From VAZQ01 sp036557665 (GTDB lineage: Bacteria; Pseudomonadota; Alphaproteobacteria; Rhizobiales; Xanthobacteraceae), in contig DATBHG010000064.1 in assembly GCA_036557665.1 (NCBI GenBank), forward strand, positions 62,001 to 126,000: DNA of 64,000 nucleotides. Direction: 5' to 3'. The first letter of the stretch is position 1. Every line of letters begins with the position of its first letter. The notes beneath the pieces were generated by a model. It had not been told where the DNA came from, did no database searches, and was given only the letters and a program-made list of their open reading frames with translations. Shown here one piece after another: positions 24,530 through 33,456 of the stretch. A program made the translations under genes and the position numbers.

Positions 24530-25399
24530 ATGGCTGTGGCTTCCAAATTGAGGCATTGGCTCAACGGCAGACTTCGGCCCTTCAACATTGAAATTGCGAC
24601 ATTGACCGCCGAGCGCAACGAGATGGCTCGCCTGCAGACCTTGGAGCAGAAAGGCTATTTTGATTCGCCCGCCTTCCCGGTGCTCTCGCAATTTGCCGCG
24701 TACGATCCCGCTCCTTTGCTGGAATCAGTAAGAAGGCTCAGCGGCAAGACCTCTCGCTTCTCCACCACTCGAAGCGACAGCGAATACTCCTATGTCAATG
24801 CGTATTTCACGTCACCGGACGCCGAAATTGCGTATACGATTATCTGCGAATCCCGCCCCCGCTGCATCATAGAAGTGGGTTCCGGGAACAGTACATTATT
24901 GTTGCGGTCGGCGATAGAAGATGCCGGACTCGCAACGCAGCTCATATCGATCGATCCGCAGCCGCGCAGGGATATTGAGCGTATTTCTCACAAGCTCATC
25001 AGGAAGAAGGCGGAGGACGTGCCGATCTCTGTTTTTTCCGAAAACCTTCACAGCGACGATGTCCTGTTCATCGACTCCAGCCATGAGCTGAAGGTCGGCA
25101 ATGACGTGCTGCATCTTTTTTTCAACGTTCTGCCGGTCTTACCGGCAGGCGTACTGATTCATGTGCACGATGTTTTCTTGCCTTTTGATTATCCAAAAGA
25201 ATGGATCATCGATCGCGGATGGGAATGCTTTCGCGAGCAATATCTCGTCCAGGCGCTGCTGCAGGGCTCCCGGGAATACGAGGTCCTCTGGCCGGGGCAT
25301 TACTTGCAGCGCACTTTTGCGAGCTTCTCCCGCTGCTTCGACTTCAGACCTCAGGGACTGGCTGCATCCTTGTGGCTTCGCAAGCTGGCGTCACCCTAA
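24530..25399 (+). CDS. Class I SAM-dependent methyltransferase (Methyltransf_24-like)
   Basis: 289 residues with a strong GGAAGGAGG ribosome-binding site before the ATG. Motif I is CIIEVGSGNSTLLLRSAIED. A later acidic strand SDDVLFIDSSHELKVGND is typical of Methyltransf_24/CmcI-type enzymes. LIHVHDVFLPFDYPKEW contains the HxHD pair that binds metal in some relatives. The N-terminal 60 residues contain a short coiled region (ATLTAERNEMARLQTLEQ). The substrate is unknown; relatives modify sugars or secondary metabolites. It stands alone between the beta-oxidation cluster and the extradiol dioxygenase cluster, converging on the latter with an 18-base gap. Confidence 0.8.
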   Translation: MAVASKLRHWLNGRLRPFNIEIATLTAERNEMARLQTLEQKGYFDSPAFPVLSQFAAYDPAPLLESVRRLSGKTSRFSTTRSDSEYSYVNAYFTSPDAEIAYTIICESRPRCIIEVGSGNSTLLLRSAIEDAGLATQLISIDPQPRRDIERISHKLIRKKAEDVPISVFSENLHSDDVLFIDSSHELKVGNDVLHLFFNVLPVLPAGVLIHVHDVFLPFDYPKEWIIDRGWECFREQYLVQALLQGSREYEVLWPGHYLQRTFASFSRCFDFRPQGLAASLWLRKLASP

Positions 25400-25417
25400 C
25401 CACCCGAGCTCGCCAGC

Positions 25418-26422
25418 TCACCGCATCCCCGCAGCGATGAAACGTTCGAGGCTCGATGGCTCGCCTTTGCGCGCCGGCTCGCGCGGCTCCACCCCCGCAA
25501 AGCGGCTGGCTTCCAAGAACCATTGCCGGCGGGCGGGCAACTGCCATCGCCGTTTCATGGCCAGGCTCGCATCCCAGCGCACGGGTTCGTTCTCGATGTC
25601 CATGACCTGGTAATGGGTGTTGAACAGCTCGATGCGATGTCCATCGGGATCGCGCATGTAGACGAACAGCGCGTGTCCCGGACCGTGCCGGCCGGGGCCG
25701 AATTCCACGTTGGCGGCGAAACCCATCTGGGCGGCAAGATCGCAGACATGGAAGAAGTGATAGGATTCCGGGATGGCGAATGCGGCATGATGGAGTCGCG
25801 GTCCGGCTCCCGGGGCAAAGACGATATCGTGCGGGTTGCCCTTGCGCTGCAGGAACGCGAACAGCAGATCGTCGGTGCCGTCGGGAGAGATGTACTCGGA
25901 GAGGCGGAAACCCAGGCTCATCCAGAACTCGCATGCCGTCTGCACGTCCGGCACCAGCAGCTGAAAATGATCGAGCCGCTGCGGTACCGCGCCGTGATGC
26001 TGGTCGAACTCGACCACGAGCCGCGGCTTGACCTCCATCCTGGCGCAGAGCTCGACCGGCGTCCCGCTCGCATCGGTAAAGCGCAGCGTTCGTCCCTGGT
26101 ACGGGGCCTCGGCCCATTGCGCCGGCAGTCCCGCGCGCTCGAAGAACGCCTTCGCCTTCTCCAGGTCCTCATCGGTGAAGACGCGCATGCCGACCCGCTC
26201 GGCCCGCGGCTCGCCGCGCGCACGCTTGAGGACGAGGCTGTGATGGCACGCCTCGGCGACGCCGCGGAGATAAATGGTCTCGCGATCCTCGTCGCTCACG
26301 ATGAAGCCGAGCAGATCGACATAGAAGTTGCGGCTGACCGAAAGGTCCCTCACGGTGAGGATGTTGTGGCTCGCGCGCGTGATATTGAACGGCGGATCGT
26401 ACACGGGGTCGGGGATGCTCAT
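25418..26422 (-). CDS. Extradiol ring-cleavage dioxygenase, HpaD-like (VOC type I)
   Basis: 334 residues with two tandem VOC domains. The N-terminus DPPFNITRASHNILTVRDL and the segments QRLDHFQLLVPDV, FLQRKGNPHDIVF, GPRLHHAAFAIPESYHFFH and RDPDGHRIELFNTHYQVMD closely follow homoprotocatechuate 2,3-dioxygenase. The metal ligands are visible as His (RLDHF), His (LHHAAF) and Glu (IELF). Such Fe(II) or Mn(II) enzymes open catechol rings next to the diol. The gene follows the acyl-CoA dehydrogenase by 30 bases. No other hpa genes are close, so the aromatic substrate could be another catechol with an acidic side chain. Confidence 0.85.
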   Translation of the reverse strand: MSIPDPVYDPPFNITRASHNILTVRDLSVSRNFYVDLLGFIVSDEDRETIYLRGVAEACHHSLVLKRARGEPRAERVGMRVFTDEDLEKAKAFFERAGLPAQWAEAPYQGRTLRFTDASGTPVELCARMEVKPRLVVEFDQHHGAVPQRLDHFQLLVPDVQTACEFWMSLGFRLSEYISPDGTDDLLFAFLQRKGNPHDIVFAPGAGPRLHHAAFAIPESYHFFHVCDLAAQMGFAANVEFGPGRHGPGHALFVYMRDPDGHRIELFNTHYQVMDIENEPVRWDASLAMKRRWQLPARRQWFLEASRFAGVEPREPARKGEPSSLERFIAAGMR

Positions 26423-26452
26423 GGCGCGCTCCAGACGGTTCAGCAGGACTGC

Positions 26453-27619
26453 TCAGTAGGATTTGGGCAGGCCCAGAACCTTTTCCGCGATGAAGCTCAG
26501 GATCATGTGCGGCGTCACCGGTGCAATGCGCGGGATGAGCGACTCGCGCAGATAACGTTCCACGTGAAATTCCTGCGAATAGCCCATGCCGCCGTGGGTC
26601 ATCACCGCGCGCTCGCAGGCTCGGAAGCCGGCCTCGCCCGCGAGATATTTGGCGGCATTGGCTTCGGCGGCGCAATCCAGCTTGCGGTCGTAGAGGCTCG
26701 CCGCCTTCATCACCATGAGATTGGCGGCTTCGAGTGCCATCCAGCTTTCGGCCAGCGGGTGAGCGATCGCCTGATTCTGCCCGATGGGACGGCGGAACAC
26801 CACGCGCTCACGCGCATAAGCCGCTGCTTTGCGCAAAGCCGCCCGGCCGATCCCCACTGCCTCGGCGGCGATCAGGATGCGCTCCGGATTCATGCCGTGG
26901 AGGATGGCGCGGAACCCCTCTCCCTCCCCGCCGATGCGGTCTGTGGCCGGGACCACCATGCCGTCGAAGAACATCTCGTTCGAATCGACGGCATGCCGGC
27001 CCATCTTGTCGATCGCCCGGATGCTGACCCGGCTGCGGTCGAGGTCTGTGTAGAACAGGCTCAGCCCCTCGGTCTTGCGGTTGACCGCATCGAGCGGCGT
27101 GGTGCGGGCGAGAATGAGCACTTTGTTGGCGACCTGGGCGGTGGAGATCCAGATCTTCTGCCCGGAAAGGACGTAGTCATCGCCGCGCCGCTCGGCGCGC
27201 AGCTTGAGCGCGGTGGTATCGAGGCCGGCATCCGGCTCGGTGACGGCGAAGCACGCCTTGTCCTTGCCGGCAATGAGCGGCGGCAGCATGCGGTGCTTCT
27301 GCTCCTGCGTGCCGAATACGACCACGGGCTGCAGGCCGAAGATGTTCATGTGAACGGCGGACGCCCCGCTCATCGCTGCGCCGGATTCGGCGATCGCCTG
27401 CATCATGATCGCCGCCTCGGCGATGCCGAGACCGGCCCCGCCATGCTCTTGCGGCATGGCGATGCCCAGCCACCCCGCCTGCGCGAGCTCCGAATGCAGC
27501 TCATGCGGGAACGCGCCGGAGCGATCCCGCTCGCGCCAGTAGCCGTCGTCAAAACCGGAGCAGAGCTTGAGAATGGACTCGCGGATCTGCTGCTGCTCCG
27601 CGCTGAGCGAGAAATCCAT
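26453..27619 (-). CDS. Acyl-CoA dehydrogenase
   Basis: 388 residues, standard length. The fold is clear from FSLSAEQQQIRESILKLC, GIAMPQEHGGAGLGIAEAA, CFAVTEPDAGLDTTALK, SGQKIWISTAQVANK and THGGMGYSQEFHVERYLRES. By eye, neither usual catalytic Glu is present. The C-terminal E-G-T motif position reads IAPVTPHMIL, and the isovaleryl-type position in AALRKAAAYARER is Arg. It may use another base or act on an unusual acyl-CoA. It precedes the extradiol dioxygenase by 30 bases and follows the amidase by 113 bases on the minus strand, so a shared catabolic unit is likely. Confidence 0.88.
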   Translation of the reverse strand: MDFSLSAEQQQIRESILKLCSGFDDGYWRERDRSGAFPHELHSELAQAGWLGIAMPQEHGGAGLGIAEAAIMMQAIAESGAAMSGASAVHMNIFGLQPVVVFGTQEQKHRMLPPLIAGKDKACFAVTEPDAGLDTTALKLRAERRGDDYVLSGQKIWISTAQVANKVLILARTTPLDAVNRKTEGLSLFYTDLDRSRVSIRAIDKMGRHAVDSNEMFFDGMVVPATDRIGGEGEGFRAILHGMNPERILIAAEAVGIGRAALRKAAAYARERVVFRRPIGQNQAIAHPLAESWMALEAANLMVMKAASLYDRKLDCAAEANAAKYLAGEAGFRACERAVMTHGGMGYSQEFHVERYLRESLIPRIAPVTPHMILSFIAEKVLGLPKSY

Positions 27620-27732
27620 GGCCGCACATTACTCCGCCGTGCCCGCTCGGCGAAGCAATCCGGCCCCCTTCATGTCATTCATGCAGCGCAACAGGATCAC
27701 CCGAGCTACTGTGCGGGGCAAGCGCCCATCTA

Positions 27733-29085
27733 TCAGCTCGCCGGCGTTGCGGGCGAGACTACCCACTCGATCGCCGCGGCGATCGAGAGCAGGCGGCGAT
27801 CGGCGTTGTGCGCGCCGAGCAGCATCATCCCGACCGGCGCCTCGCCCGCGCGATGGCAGGGGATCGAGATCGAGCACCCGTCGAGGAAATTGGCGATGGA
27901 CGGATTGCGCAGCACCAGCATGTTGAAGCGGCGATAGGCGTCGTGCGCTTCGAGGTCGGCGACCCGCGGCGCGAGCACCGGCACGGTCGGCATGACAAGC
28001 GCATCGTAGAGAGCGGTGACCGCTCTGACCCGCGGGATGAAGTCCGCCCGTGCCTTGAGAACATCGATGTAGTCGGCAGCGTCCTGCTCGCGTCCGCGCA
28101 AGATGCGCGCAAGCACCTGCGGGTCGTACAGCTTTTCCGACTTCGCGATGATGGGACGGTGGATGGCATAGGCCTCCGCCGTAACGATGCCGCCCTTGGC
28201 ATTGATCTGCCGCAGCTCCGCGAATTCGGGCAAGGCAATGTCGACGATCCGCGCACCCGCGGCACGCAGGCGCGCCAAGGCGGACTCGAACACTTGCGCC
28301 ACCGCGGGCTCCATATCGTCAAGAACCATGGTCTGCGGCACTGCCATGCGCAGCGTTTCCAAGGAGAATGGAGGCAGCTCGGCGATCCGTTCGCCAGCGA
28401 GCACACAGTCCAGAGCGGCGCAGCACACGACCGTTGGCGCCAATGGACCAATGGAATCGAGCGACGTGGAGAGAGGAAACGCACCTTGCGTCGGAACGCG
28501 CGAAGCCGTCGGCTTGAAGCCCACGATGCCGCAGAAGGCCGCCGGAATGCGGCACGAGCCTCCCGTATCCGTGCCGAGCGCGCCCATCGCCATGCCGTCG
28601 GAGATGGATACCGCGGCACCGGAGGACGAGCCGCCGGGAATGCGGGCGGAGCTCCGGTCATAGGGGCTCAGCGGAGTGCCGTAATGCGGGTTGATGCCGA
28701 GTCCGGAAAACGCGAACTCCGTCATGTTGGTACGGCCGATCGGAATGAAGCCTGCCGCACGCAGTCGCGCTATCACGGGCGCGTCCTCGCTCGCTGGAGC
28801 GGCGTCTGCAAGCGCGACCGAGCCGGCCGTGGTCACGTCGCCCGCAACGTCAAACAGGTCCTTCACCGACACAGGTATCCCGGGGAATGCGAAAGGCGTG
28901 GTGCCGAATGCCCGCAGCTGGTCGTGGAAGTCCGCCACCGCGAGCGCCTTCTCCCGCTGCACCTTGAGAAACGTGCGCGCGCCCTCGCCCGCTTTGTCGT
29001 CGATCTGCGCGAGACATTGCTCGACCAGGCCGCGGCTTTTTCCCGCGGCACGGACCCAGGCTGCTGCCTCCGCAATGCTCCGCAT
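27733..29085 (-). CDS. Amidase (amidase-signature family)
   Basis: 450 residues. The Ser-cisSer-Lys triad is visible: Lys in VSVKDLFDV, the first Ser in GGSSSGAAVS and the nucleophile Ser in GTDTGGSCRIPAAFCG. The family hydrolyses amide bonds of small carboxamides, acylureas (allophanate) or aromatic amides, or acts in tRNA-Gln amidation. Length and single-gene context point to a catabolic amidase rather than GatA, as no gatB/gatC is present. The start is only 3 bases from the open frame of the divergent DUF2848 gene. It heads the minus-strand dehydrogenase-dioxygenase unit. Confidence 0.88.
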   Translation of the reverse strand: MRSIAEAAAWVRAAGKSRGLVEQCLAQIDDKAGEGARTFLKVQREKALAVADFHDQLRAFGTTPFAFPGIPVSVKDLFDVAGDVTTAGSVALADAAPASEDAPVIARLRAAGFIPIGRTNMTEFAFSGLGINPHYGTPLSPYDRSSARIPGGSSSGAAVSISDGMAMGALGTDTGGSCRIPAAFCGIVGFKPTASRVPTQGAFPLSTSLDSIGPLAPTVVCCAALDCVLAGERIAELPPFSLETLRMAVPQTMVLDDMEPAVAQVFESALARLRAAGARIVDIALPEFAELRQINAKGGIVTAEAYAIHRPIIAKSEKLYDPQVLARILRGREQDAADYIDVLKARADFIPRVRAVTALYDALVMPTVPVLAPRVADLEAHDAYRRFNMLVLRNPSIANFLDGCSISIPCHRAGEAPVGMMLLGAHNADRRLLSIAAAIEWVVSPATPAS

Positions 29086-29207
29086 GCTTGCTCCTTCACC
29101 ATCCGATCGCCGCGCTATTCATAAGCCAGCCGAGGGGAAATAGCAGCTTTGACGTTGCGTTCTCGCCTGCTACCCTCGGGGCGAAAGCCATCTCGATTGC
29201 AAGCTGC

Positions 29208-29894
29208 GTGCCCCGCCCTCTGTCTCTCACCCTCGAAAGCCGGTCAGGACCCTCGCGCCGCGAGGTCGTGGTCGATGCCGCCGTCATCGCCGGCTGGACC
29301 GGGCGCGATCCCGACGCGGTCGAGAAGCACATCAAGGAGCTGGAAGCGCTGGGCGTGAAGCGGCCGGCGACGACGCCGATCTTCTATCGGGTGGCAGCGG
29401 CCCGGCTGACGACAAGCGATATGATCGAGGCGGTGGGAGAGAGCTCCGGAGGCGAGGTCGAATTCGTGCTGCTCCAACACGAGGGGCGGCTGTGGGTGGG
29501 CGCCGGGTCGGACCACACCGACCGCGAAGTCGAGAAATGTGGTGTTACCGTCTCGAAGCAGCTGTGCGACAAGCCCATTGGGTCCGTGTTCTGGTCCTAC
29601 GACGAGGTCGCGCCGCACTGGGACGAGCTGATCCTGCGCGCTCATCTGATCGAGGCCGGCAAGCGCTCGCTTTATCAGGAGGGCCGCGTCAGCGCGATGA
29701 TGCACCCCCAGGCCCTGTTGGATAAATATTCCAACACCGGCCTGCGTGACGGGACCGCGATGTTCTGCGGCACGCTGGCCGCGCGCGGAGGCGTGCGCCC
29801 CACCCCCGAGCTCTCGTTCGAGCTCGAAGACCCGGTGCTCGGACGCAAGATTGCCCATGGCTACCGGGTGCAGATTTTGCCGATCCTCGGATGA
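29208..29894 (+). CDS. DUF2848-family protein
   Basis: 228 residues from the GTG at 29208. The frame is open back to 29088, but the family normally begins near this point (PRPLSLTLESRSG then VVDAAVIAGWTGRDPDAVEK). Conserved DUF2848 blocks are HIKELEALGVKRPATTPIFY, the motif GSDHTDREVEKCGVTVSKQL and the C-terminal LEDPVLGRKIAHGYRVQILP. The function is not known. Members recur beside amidases and fumarylacetoacetate-hydrolase-like enzymes, and the fold prediction commonly made is FAH-like. Here it is divergent from an amidase and 22 bases before a cupin gene, which fits a hydrolytic catabolic role (inference). Confidence 0.75.
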   Translation: MPRPLSLTLESRSGPSRREVVVDAAVIAGWTGRDPDAVEKHIKELEALGVKRPATTPIFYRVAAARLTTSDMIEAVGESSGGEVEFVLLQHEGRLWVGAGSDHTDREVEKCGVTVSKQLCDKPIGSVFWSYDEVAPHWDELILRAHLIEAGKRSLYQEGRVSAMMHPQALLDKYSNTGLRDGTAMFCGTLAARGGVRPTPELSFELEDPVLGRKIAHGYRVQILPILG

Positions 29895-29916
29895 GACAAA
29901 TCTCGGAGCAAGAAAA

Positions 29917-30303
29917 ATGCCGATGAACAAACCGCATCTCGAGTTCACCCGCGTCGACATGAATACCGGCTGGGTCACTCCGCCCGGCTATCCCACGGGG
30001 ATCCAGCAGAAGATTCTGGCGAGCGACCTCGACGAGAGCCGCAAGATGGGAAGCCGTACCCGACTGTTGCGGTTCGAGCCGGGCGTCTATACGACCTCGC
30101 CGTTCGTTCATGACCATTGGGAGGAGGTCTACCTCGTTTCCGGCGATCTCATCGTCGGCAATGACAAGGAAGGCATGGGCGGAGAGTCGTTTGCAGCGCC
30201 TACCTATGCGTGCCGCCCGCCCGGCGTCCACCACGGACCATTCAAGTCCGAGCGTGGCTGCCTGCTCTACGAGATTCATTACTACGACGAGAGCAAGAAG
30301 TAG
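29917..30303 (+). CDS. Cupin-domain protein
   Basis: 128 residues from the ATG at 29917, with GGAGCAAG before it. The cupin barrel shows the region RLLRFEPGVYTTSPFVHDHW with EEVYLVSGDLIVG, and a second motif ACRPPGVHHGPFKSERGCLL. Metal-binding His and Glu residues are present, so it could bind Fe or Mn. Related single-cupin proteins in catabolic clusters serve as small dioxygenases, isomerases or sensor domains. It is co-directional with DUF2848 (22-base gap) and converges on the next gene with a 1-base gap. Confidence 0.75.
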   Translation: MPMNKPHLEFTRVDMNTGWVTPPGYPTGIQQKILASDLDESRKMGSRTRLLRFEPGVYTTSPFVHDHWEEVYLVSGDLIVGNDKEGMGGESFAAPTYACRPPGVHHGPFKSERGCLLYEIHYYDESKK

Positions 30304-30304
30304 C

Positions 30305-31384
30305 TCAGGGCGGTTGCGGCCAAGGCAGCGCGCCGCCGACACCTCGAAGCGCGGCGAAGCCATTTGGCGAAAGCCGGGTTGACCAGAGGATGCATCGCGC
30401 TTTATCGGCCGCCTGAGACGTCGTGATCGGCGGCGGGTCACGCCCGGATATGCAGGCGATCCGGCTTCGCGGTCCAAGCCGCCATACCTGAGCGGGGCTC
30501 CCCTGCCGGCTCGCTGCTCGGGTTCGTTTGGCCGGAATGCCGTGTGCGGGCTGACGCAGGCCCGGGTCCGGTTGGGCGCCATCTCGATCGACGAGCATGG
30601 CAGGCTCGGGTGCGTTGTGCATGACTGGGTGAGGGCCGCTGCAACCGCTCGGGTTCGTTTGGCCGCATTCGGACCCAGCGGGCGGCGCTCCATCGGGCCG
30701 ATCGGGTGGAATCGGCTTGCGGCGACCGGAACGGCTCGGGCTCGTTTGGCCAAAATAATACAACTCGCTGCGGCGGGTGTGGCCGAAGCCGCGCATGATC
30801 CGGCGGCACTCCTTGTTAGGCTCCGCATACGGATCGGGAAGACGCGGGTAGCGGTACCCACGAAAGCCCGGTCCGCGCAGCTTGCCGCCGCTCATGTGCG
30901 TTTCCATCCCGGTGCCGGTACGGAGCCGCTCCATTTCCCATAGCTCTGCCGCGGATGCAGGAGGCGGCTCGTCCTGCTGCGATGCCTGCGCCGATGCGCG
31001 ATCCCACGCCCGCATCGCGCGCTTGCGGCGCGACAGCGCCCGGGCTTCGTAGCGGTCGATCGCCACCGCCTGCGCGACGGCATCATCATCCAGCGGCTGC
31101 GCGGCCAGGCAATCTGCGCGGGCGCGGCGCGCACGCCACACGTCGACCTGCGCGCAGGCGATCCGGCAAGCGATCGCGAAGCGCTCCATGCCCGCGTCCG
31201 GCCCTGCAATGACGCGCGCGAGGCGCGCGACCCGGTCGACAAAGGCGGGATCAAGCGCGGCGGGCCGGCTCAAGCCGTGTCGGATCGCGTTGAGCGACGA
31301 GCGCGCCTTGCCTTCGGGCGTCCTCGGACCGCGGCTGCAGCGGCCATTGCTGCGGCTTGTCTCGCGCCTGGCTTCGCTCATCAT
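30305..31384 (-). CDS. Conserved N-terminal domain protein with a C-terminal half built on DNA repeats
   Basis: 359 residues. The N-terminal section (SRGPRTPEGKARSSLNAIRH then GLSRP) is a motif seen in many uncharacterised proteins of Bradyrhizobium-like bacteria. It is followed by a helical Arg/Ala-rich part rich in RxxR pairs. From about residue 205 onward the protein is low-complexity and contains FGQTSPSRSG, CGQTNPSGCSG and PAKRTRAAS. These are the same DNA element read in different frames, so the C-terminal half is probably not a folded domain. No function is known. A LexA-type box lies 22 bases upstream of the start. The true stop may be variable between strains. Confidence 0.55.
   Translation of the reverse strand: MMSEARRETSRSNGRCSRGPRTPEGKARSSLNAIRHGLSRPAALDPAFVDRVARLARVIAGPDAGMERFAIACRIACAQVDVWRARRARADCLAAQPLDDDAVAQAVAIDRYEARALSRRKRAMRAWDRASAQASQQDEPPPASAAELWEMERLRTGTGMETHMSGGKLRGPGFRGYRYPRLPDPYAEPNKECRRIMRGFGHTRRSELYYFGQTSPSRSGRRKPIPPDRPDGAPPAGSECGQTNPSGCSGPHPVMHNAPEPAMLVDRDGAQPDPGLRQPAHGIPAKRTRAASRQGSPAQVWRLGPRSRIACISGRDPPPITTSQAADKARCILWSTRLSPNGFAALRGVGGALPWPQPP
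30516..30751 (-). repeat. Roughly 44-base-spaced repeat, core GGCCAAACGARCCCGAGC on minus strand
   Basis: The plus-strand form GCTCGGGYTCGTTTGGCC occurs at 30516-30533, 30647-30664 and 30734-30751. Degenerate copies lie at 30560-30577 and 30604-30621. Start-to-start distances are 44, 44, 43 and 87, so the period is about 43.5-44 bases. Since 44 is not a multiple of three, successive copies are read in different frames by the overlapping gene. Confidence 0.7.
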
Positions 31385-31843
31385 ACGGACACCCGCGGCC
31401 GGCTGGTTCTCTATTTGTTCTTAGAGCAATCCCACCGCGGATGCAAGAGGATTCGCTCACCCGGAGCCCGTATGGACGCCAGCCGCGAACGTCGATTCGA
31501 GGCGAGGCGTTTGCTCGACCTTCCGGAACGCCAACCGTCAGGTCGCGGTGGCCTCCGAGCCAAGTTGATGACGATGGCCGCACCAGTGCAGTAGGCAAAA
31601 AAACAGAAGGGGCCAAGGACCGGCGGCCGATTCACTTGATCACCGCCGGGCCGTCCTGGCCGGGCCGCATTCGCGAGGTGTCGCAGCGAGCGCATACCCG
31701 ACCCCGAATGCTTCCTGCGCTACCCACCCGGTCGCCCACGACGCAAACCTCCGTGCGGCCATATTTTTGCGGCTGCGGCGCGGTTACCGTGCGATCACCT
31801 CGCGGAGAATTCTGGAAAGGAGGTCAAAAAGCGTTTGGGTCGA
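31385..31843. other. Intergenic region without a convincing gene
   Basis: Nothing in the six frames looks protein-like here; the frames are Arg/Pro/Ser-rich shadows. The only supported element is the LexA-type box at 31406-31420 for the gene to its left. The right end is the 3' flank of the MFS gene. Confidence 0.5.
31406..31420 (-). promoter_or_regulatory. LexA-type SOS box (GAAC-N7-GAAC)
   Basis: Plus-strand text is GTTCTCTATTTGTTC, that is GTTC-N7-GTTC; on the minus strand GAAC-AAATAGA-GAAC. This direct-repeat form is the known LexA-binding motif of Alphaproteobacteria. It lies 22 bases upstream of the ATG of the 30305-31384 gene, a good position for repression. No other element of a promoter was pinned down. 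Confidence 0.6.
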
Positions 31844-33133
31844 TCACTCCTCATAACGCTCCGGCTTGCTCTCGGCGAGCATGAGCCACACCAGTAGCGT
31901 ACCAACTGCGGCAACTGCGCCCATGCCCAGGAACCCGGCCGAACGCCCGATCTCCTGGGAGATGAAGCCGCTTACCGCCGTGCTGAAGGATGCGGCCAAT
32001 GTCGCCAGAAATCCGATCGCGCCGCGCGCGAGATTGAACCGTCCGGTTCCGGCAGTCAGATCGGCCACTATCACGACCGTCAGTACGGTCAGAATCGCTC
32101 CAGTCACCCCATCGAGGAACTGAACGGCTATCAGGAGAATCGGACTGCTGATGAAGGCAAACAGGCCGGCGCGGACGATTTGCACGGCGAATCCGATAAG
32201 GAGAAGCGGTTTGCGACCCCATAACTCGGACAAATATCCGATCCATGGCGCGAGGATCGCCACAGCAACCTGAGGAGTCACGACCAGGCCCGACATCATC
32301 AGCGAGCTTTGTGCGGAACGCCCACTCCCGATCTGCTCGCTCGCCAACGGAAGGAGGGATGCATCGGCAAACTGGAACAACGCCACGCAGCAGGCAAACC
32401 AGAGCAGCTGTGAATTCTTTCGCAGCTCCAGGATATTGCCGAGGCTGGGAGCCTCCGCCCCCTTCGCCGCGTTGCGGGCGCGCGCGAAGTCGATCTCGTC
32501 ACTGCGAATGAAACACAGGGCCACGAGCGCGGGGATGGTCAATGCCGCGGTGGCGAGAAAAATCGCCGGCTGCGCGACATAGCCGAGCAGTCCCAGAAGC
32601 ACCGCGGTCAACGCATTGCCCGCTCCCTGGAACCGGTGATTTCGGCCTGTCCGGCTGGACAAGGCGCGTCGCCCGACGATGCCGAGGCTCATCGCCGCTA
32701 TCGCCGGCCCGAGAATACCGGCCGTCAGTCCGTGCAGAACCTCGGCACCTGCGACGAGCATCCATGTCGGCCACAATGCGAGAATCAAGGCTGCCCCCGC
32801 GATCATCACAAGTCCGCTGGCGGTGAGCGCGCGTTTCCACGGTGTGGCGTCCGCCAGCGCACCTCCCGGGATCAAGCCCAATGCGCTGACAACGCGACCG
32901 ATGGTCAGCACGACGCCGACACTCTCCTGTGACCAGTGCAGCCCCGCCAAATAGAAGGCTACGAACGCGCCGAAGCCGGTTTGCACATCGGCCAGAAAGA
33001 AATTGAGCCAGTCGAGACCCCGGCGGGTTCGGCGCGAGGCCGTCCGCTCCAATGTACGTTTGTTTTGGCGGTGACGCCTGAAGGCGGCACGCGACTGCGC
33101 GAACCGTCCCGCATAGAAACCCGAGCTCGCCAT
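31844..33133 (-). CDS. MFS transporter
   Basis: 429 residues with about 12 hydrophobic helices after a basic N-terminal 35 residues (HRQNKRTLERTASRRTRRG). Landmarks are GLDWLNFFLADVQTGFGAFV, the loop GGALADATPWKRALTASGL, GRNHRFQGAGNALTAVLLG and WIGYLSELWGRKPLLLIGF. The arrangement fits MFS_1 proteins of unknown substrate common in Hyphomicrobiales. It is a single-gene unit. The start may be internal, since the first 35 residues are not part of the transporter fold. Confidence 0.85.
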   Translation of the reverse strand: MASSGFYAGRFAQSRAAFRRHRQNKRTLERTASRRTRRGLDWLNFFLADVQTGFGAFVAFYLAGLHWSQESVGVVLTIGRVVSALGLIPGGALADATPWKRALTASGLVMIAGAALILALWPTWMLVAGAEVLHGLTAGILGPAIAAMSLGIVGRRALSSRTGRNHRFQGAGNALTAVLLGLLGYVAQPAIFLATAALTIPALVALCFIRSDEIDFARARNAAKGAEAPSLGNILELRKNSQLLWFACCVALFQFADASLLPLASEQIGSGRSAQSSLMMSGLVVTPQVAVAILAPWIGYLSELWGRKPLLLIGFAVQIVRAGLFAFISSPILLIAVQFLDGVTGAILTVLTVVIVADLTAGTGRFNLARGAIGFLATLAASFSTAVSGFISQEIGRSAGFLGMGAVAAVGTLLVWLMLAESKPERYEE

Positions 33134-33456
33134 CGCCCATCACAACCGAGATGCTGAAGCCTGGATCGGGAGGCGTCCTGGTGTCTGCGTGCAGCGTCCC
33201 CAGTTGCTTGCGTGGGGATCGATCATGAGAATGGCAATCCGCCGGTCCGGCGACGCTGATAAAGGATAGGCCTGAGGTCGGGAGCTTGTTCAAGGGGCGC
33301 TAAACAGATTTATTTCGCGAAAACACGGGAAACCAGCGCCATGGAAGCAGGTTATCCCCATTGCGGCTGCTCGACTGTACTAAGGCTTAAACTCCTGACC
33401 TGAACGGATTCGAGTTGCGAGGCGTTTGTTCTTAAAATGCACTCAGGAACTCGGAC
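33134..33456. other. Intergenic region without a gene
   Basis: It lies between divergent genes (MFS on minus, a small protein on plus). No protein-like frame was seen. It is somewhat AT-richer near 33300-33330 (AAACAGATTTATTTCGCGAAAA in part), where promoters would be expected. No defined boxes could be assigned. Confidence 0.4.

Noticed and set aside
25523..27937. Very long plus-strand open frame (804 codons) across the dioxygenase and dehydrogenase genes
   Set aside because: It is antisense to three well-supported genes and its translation is Arg/His/Gly-rich without any family motif; a GC-rich shadow.
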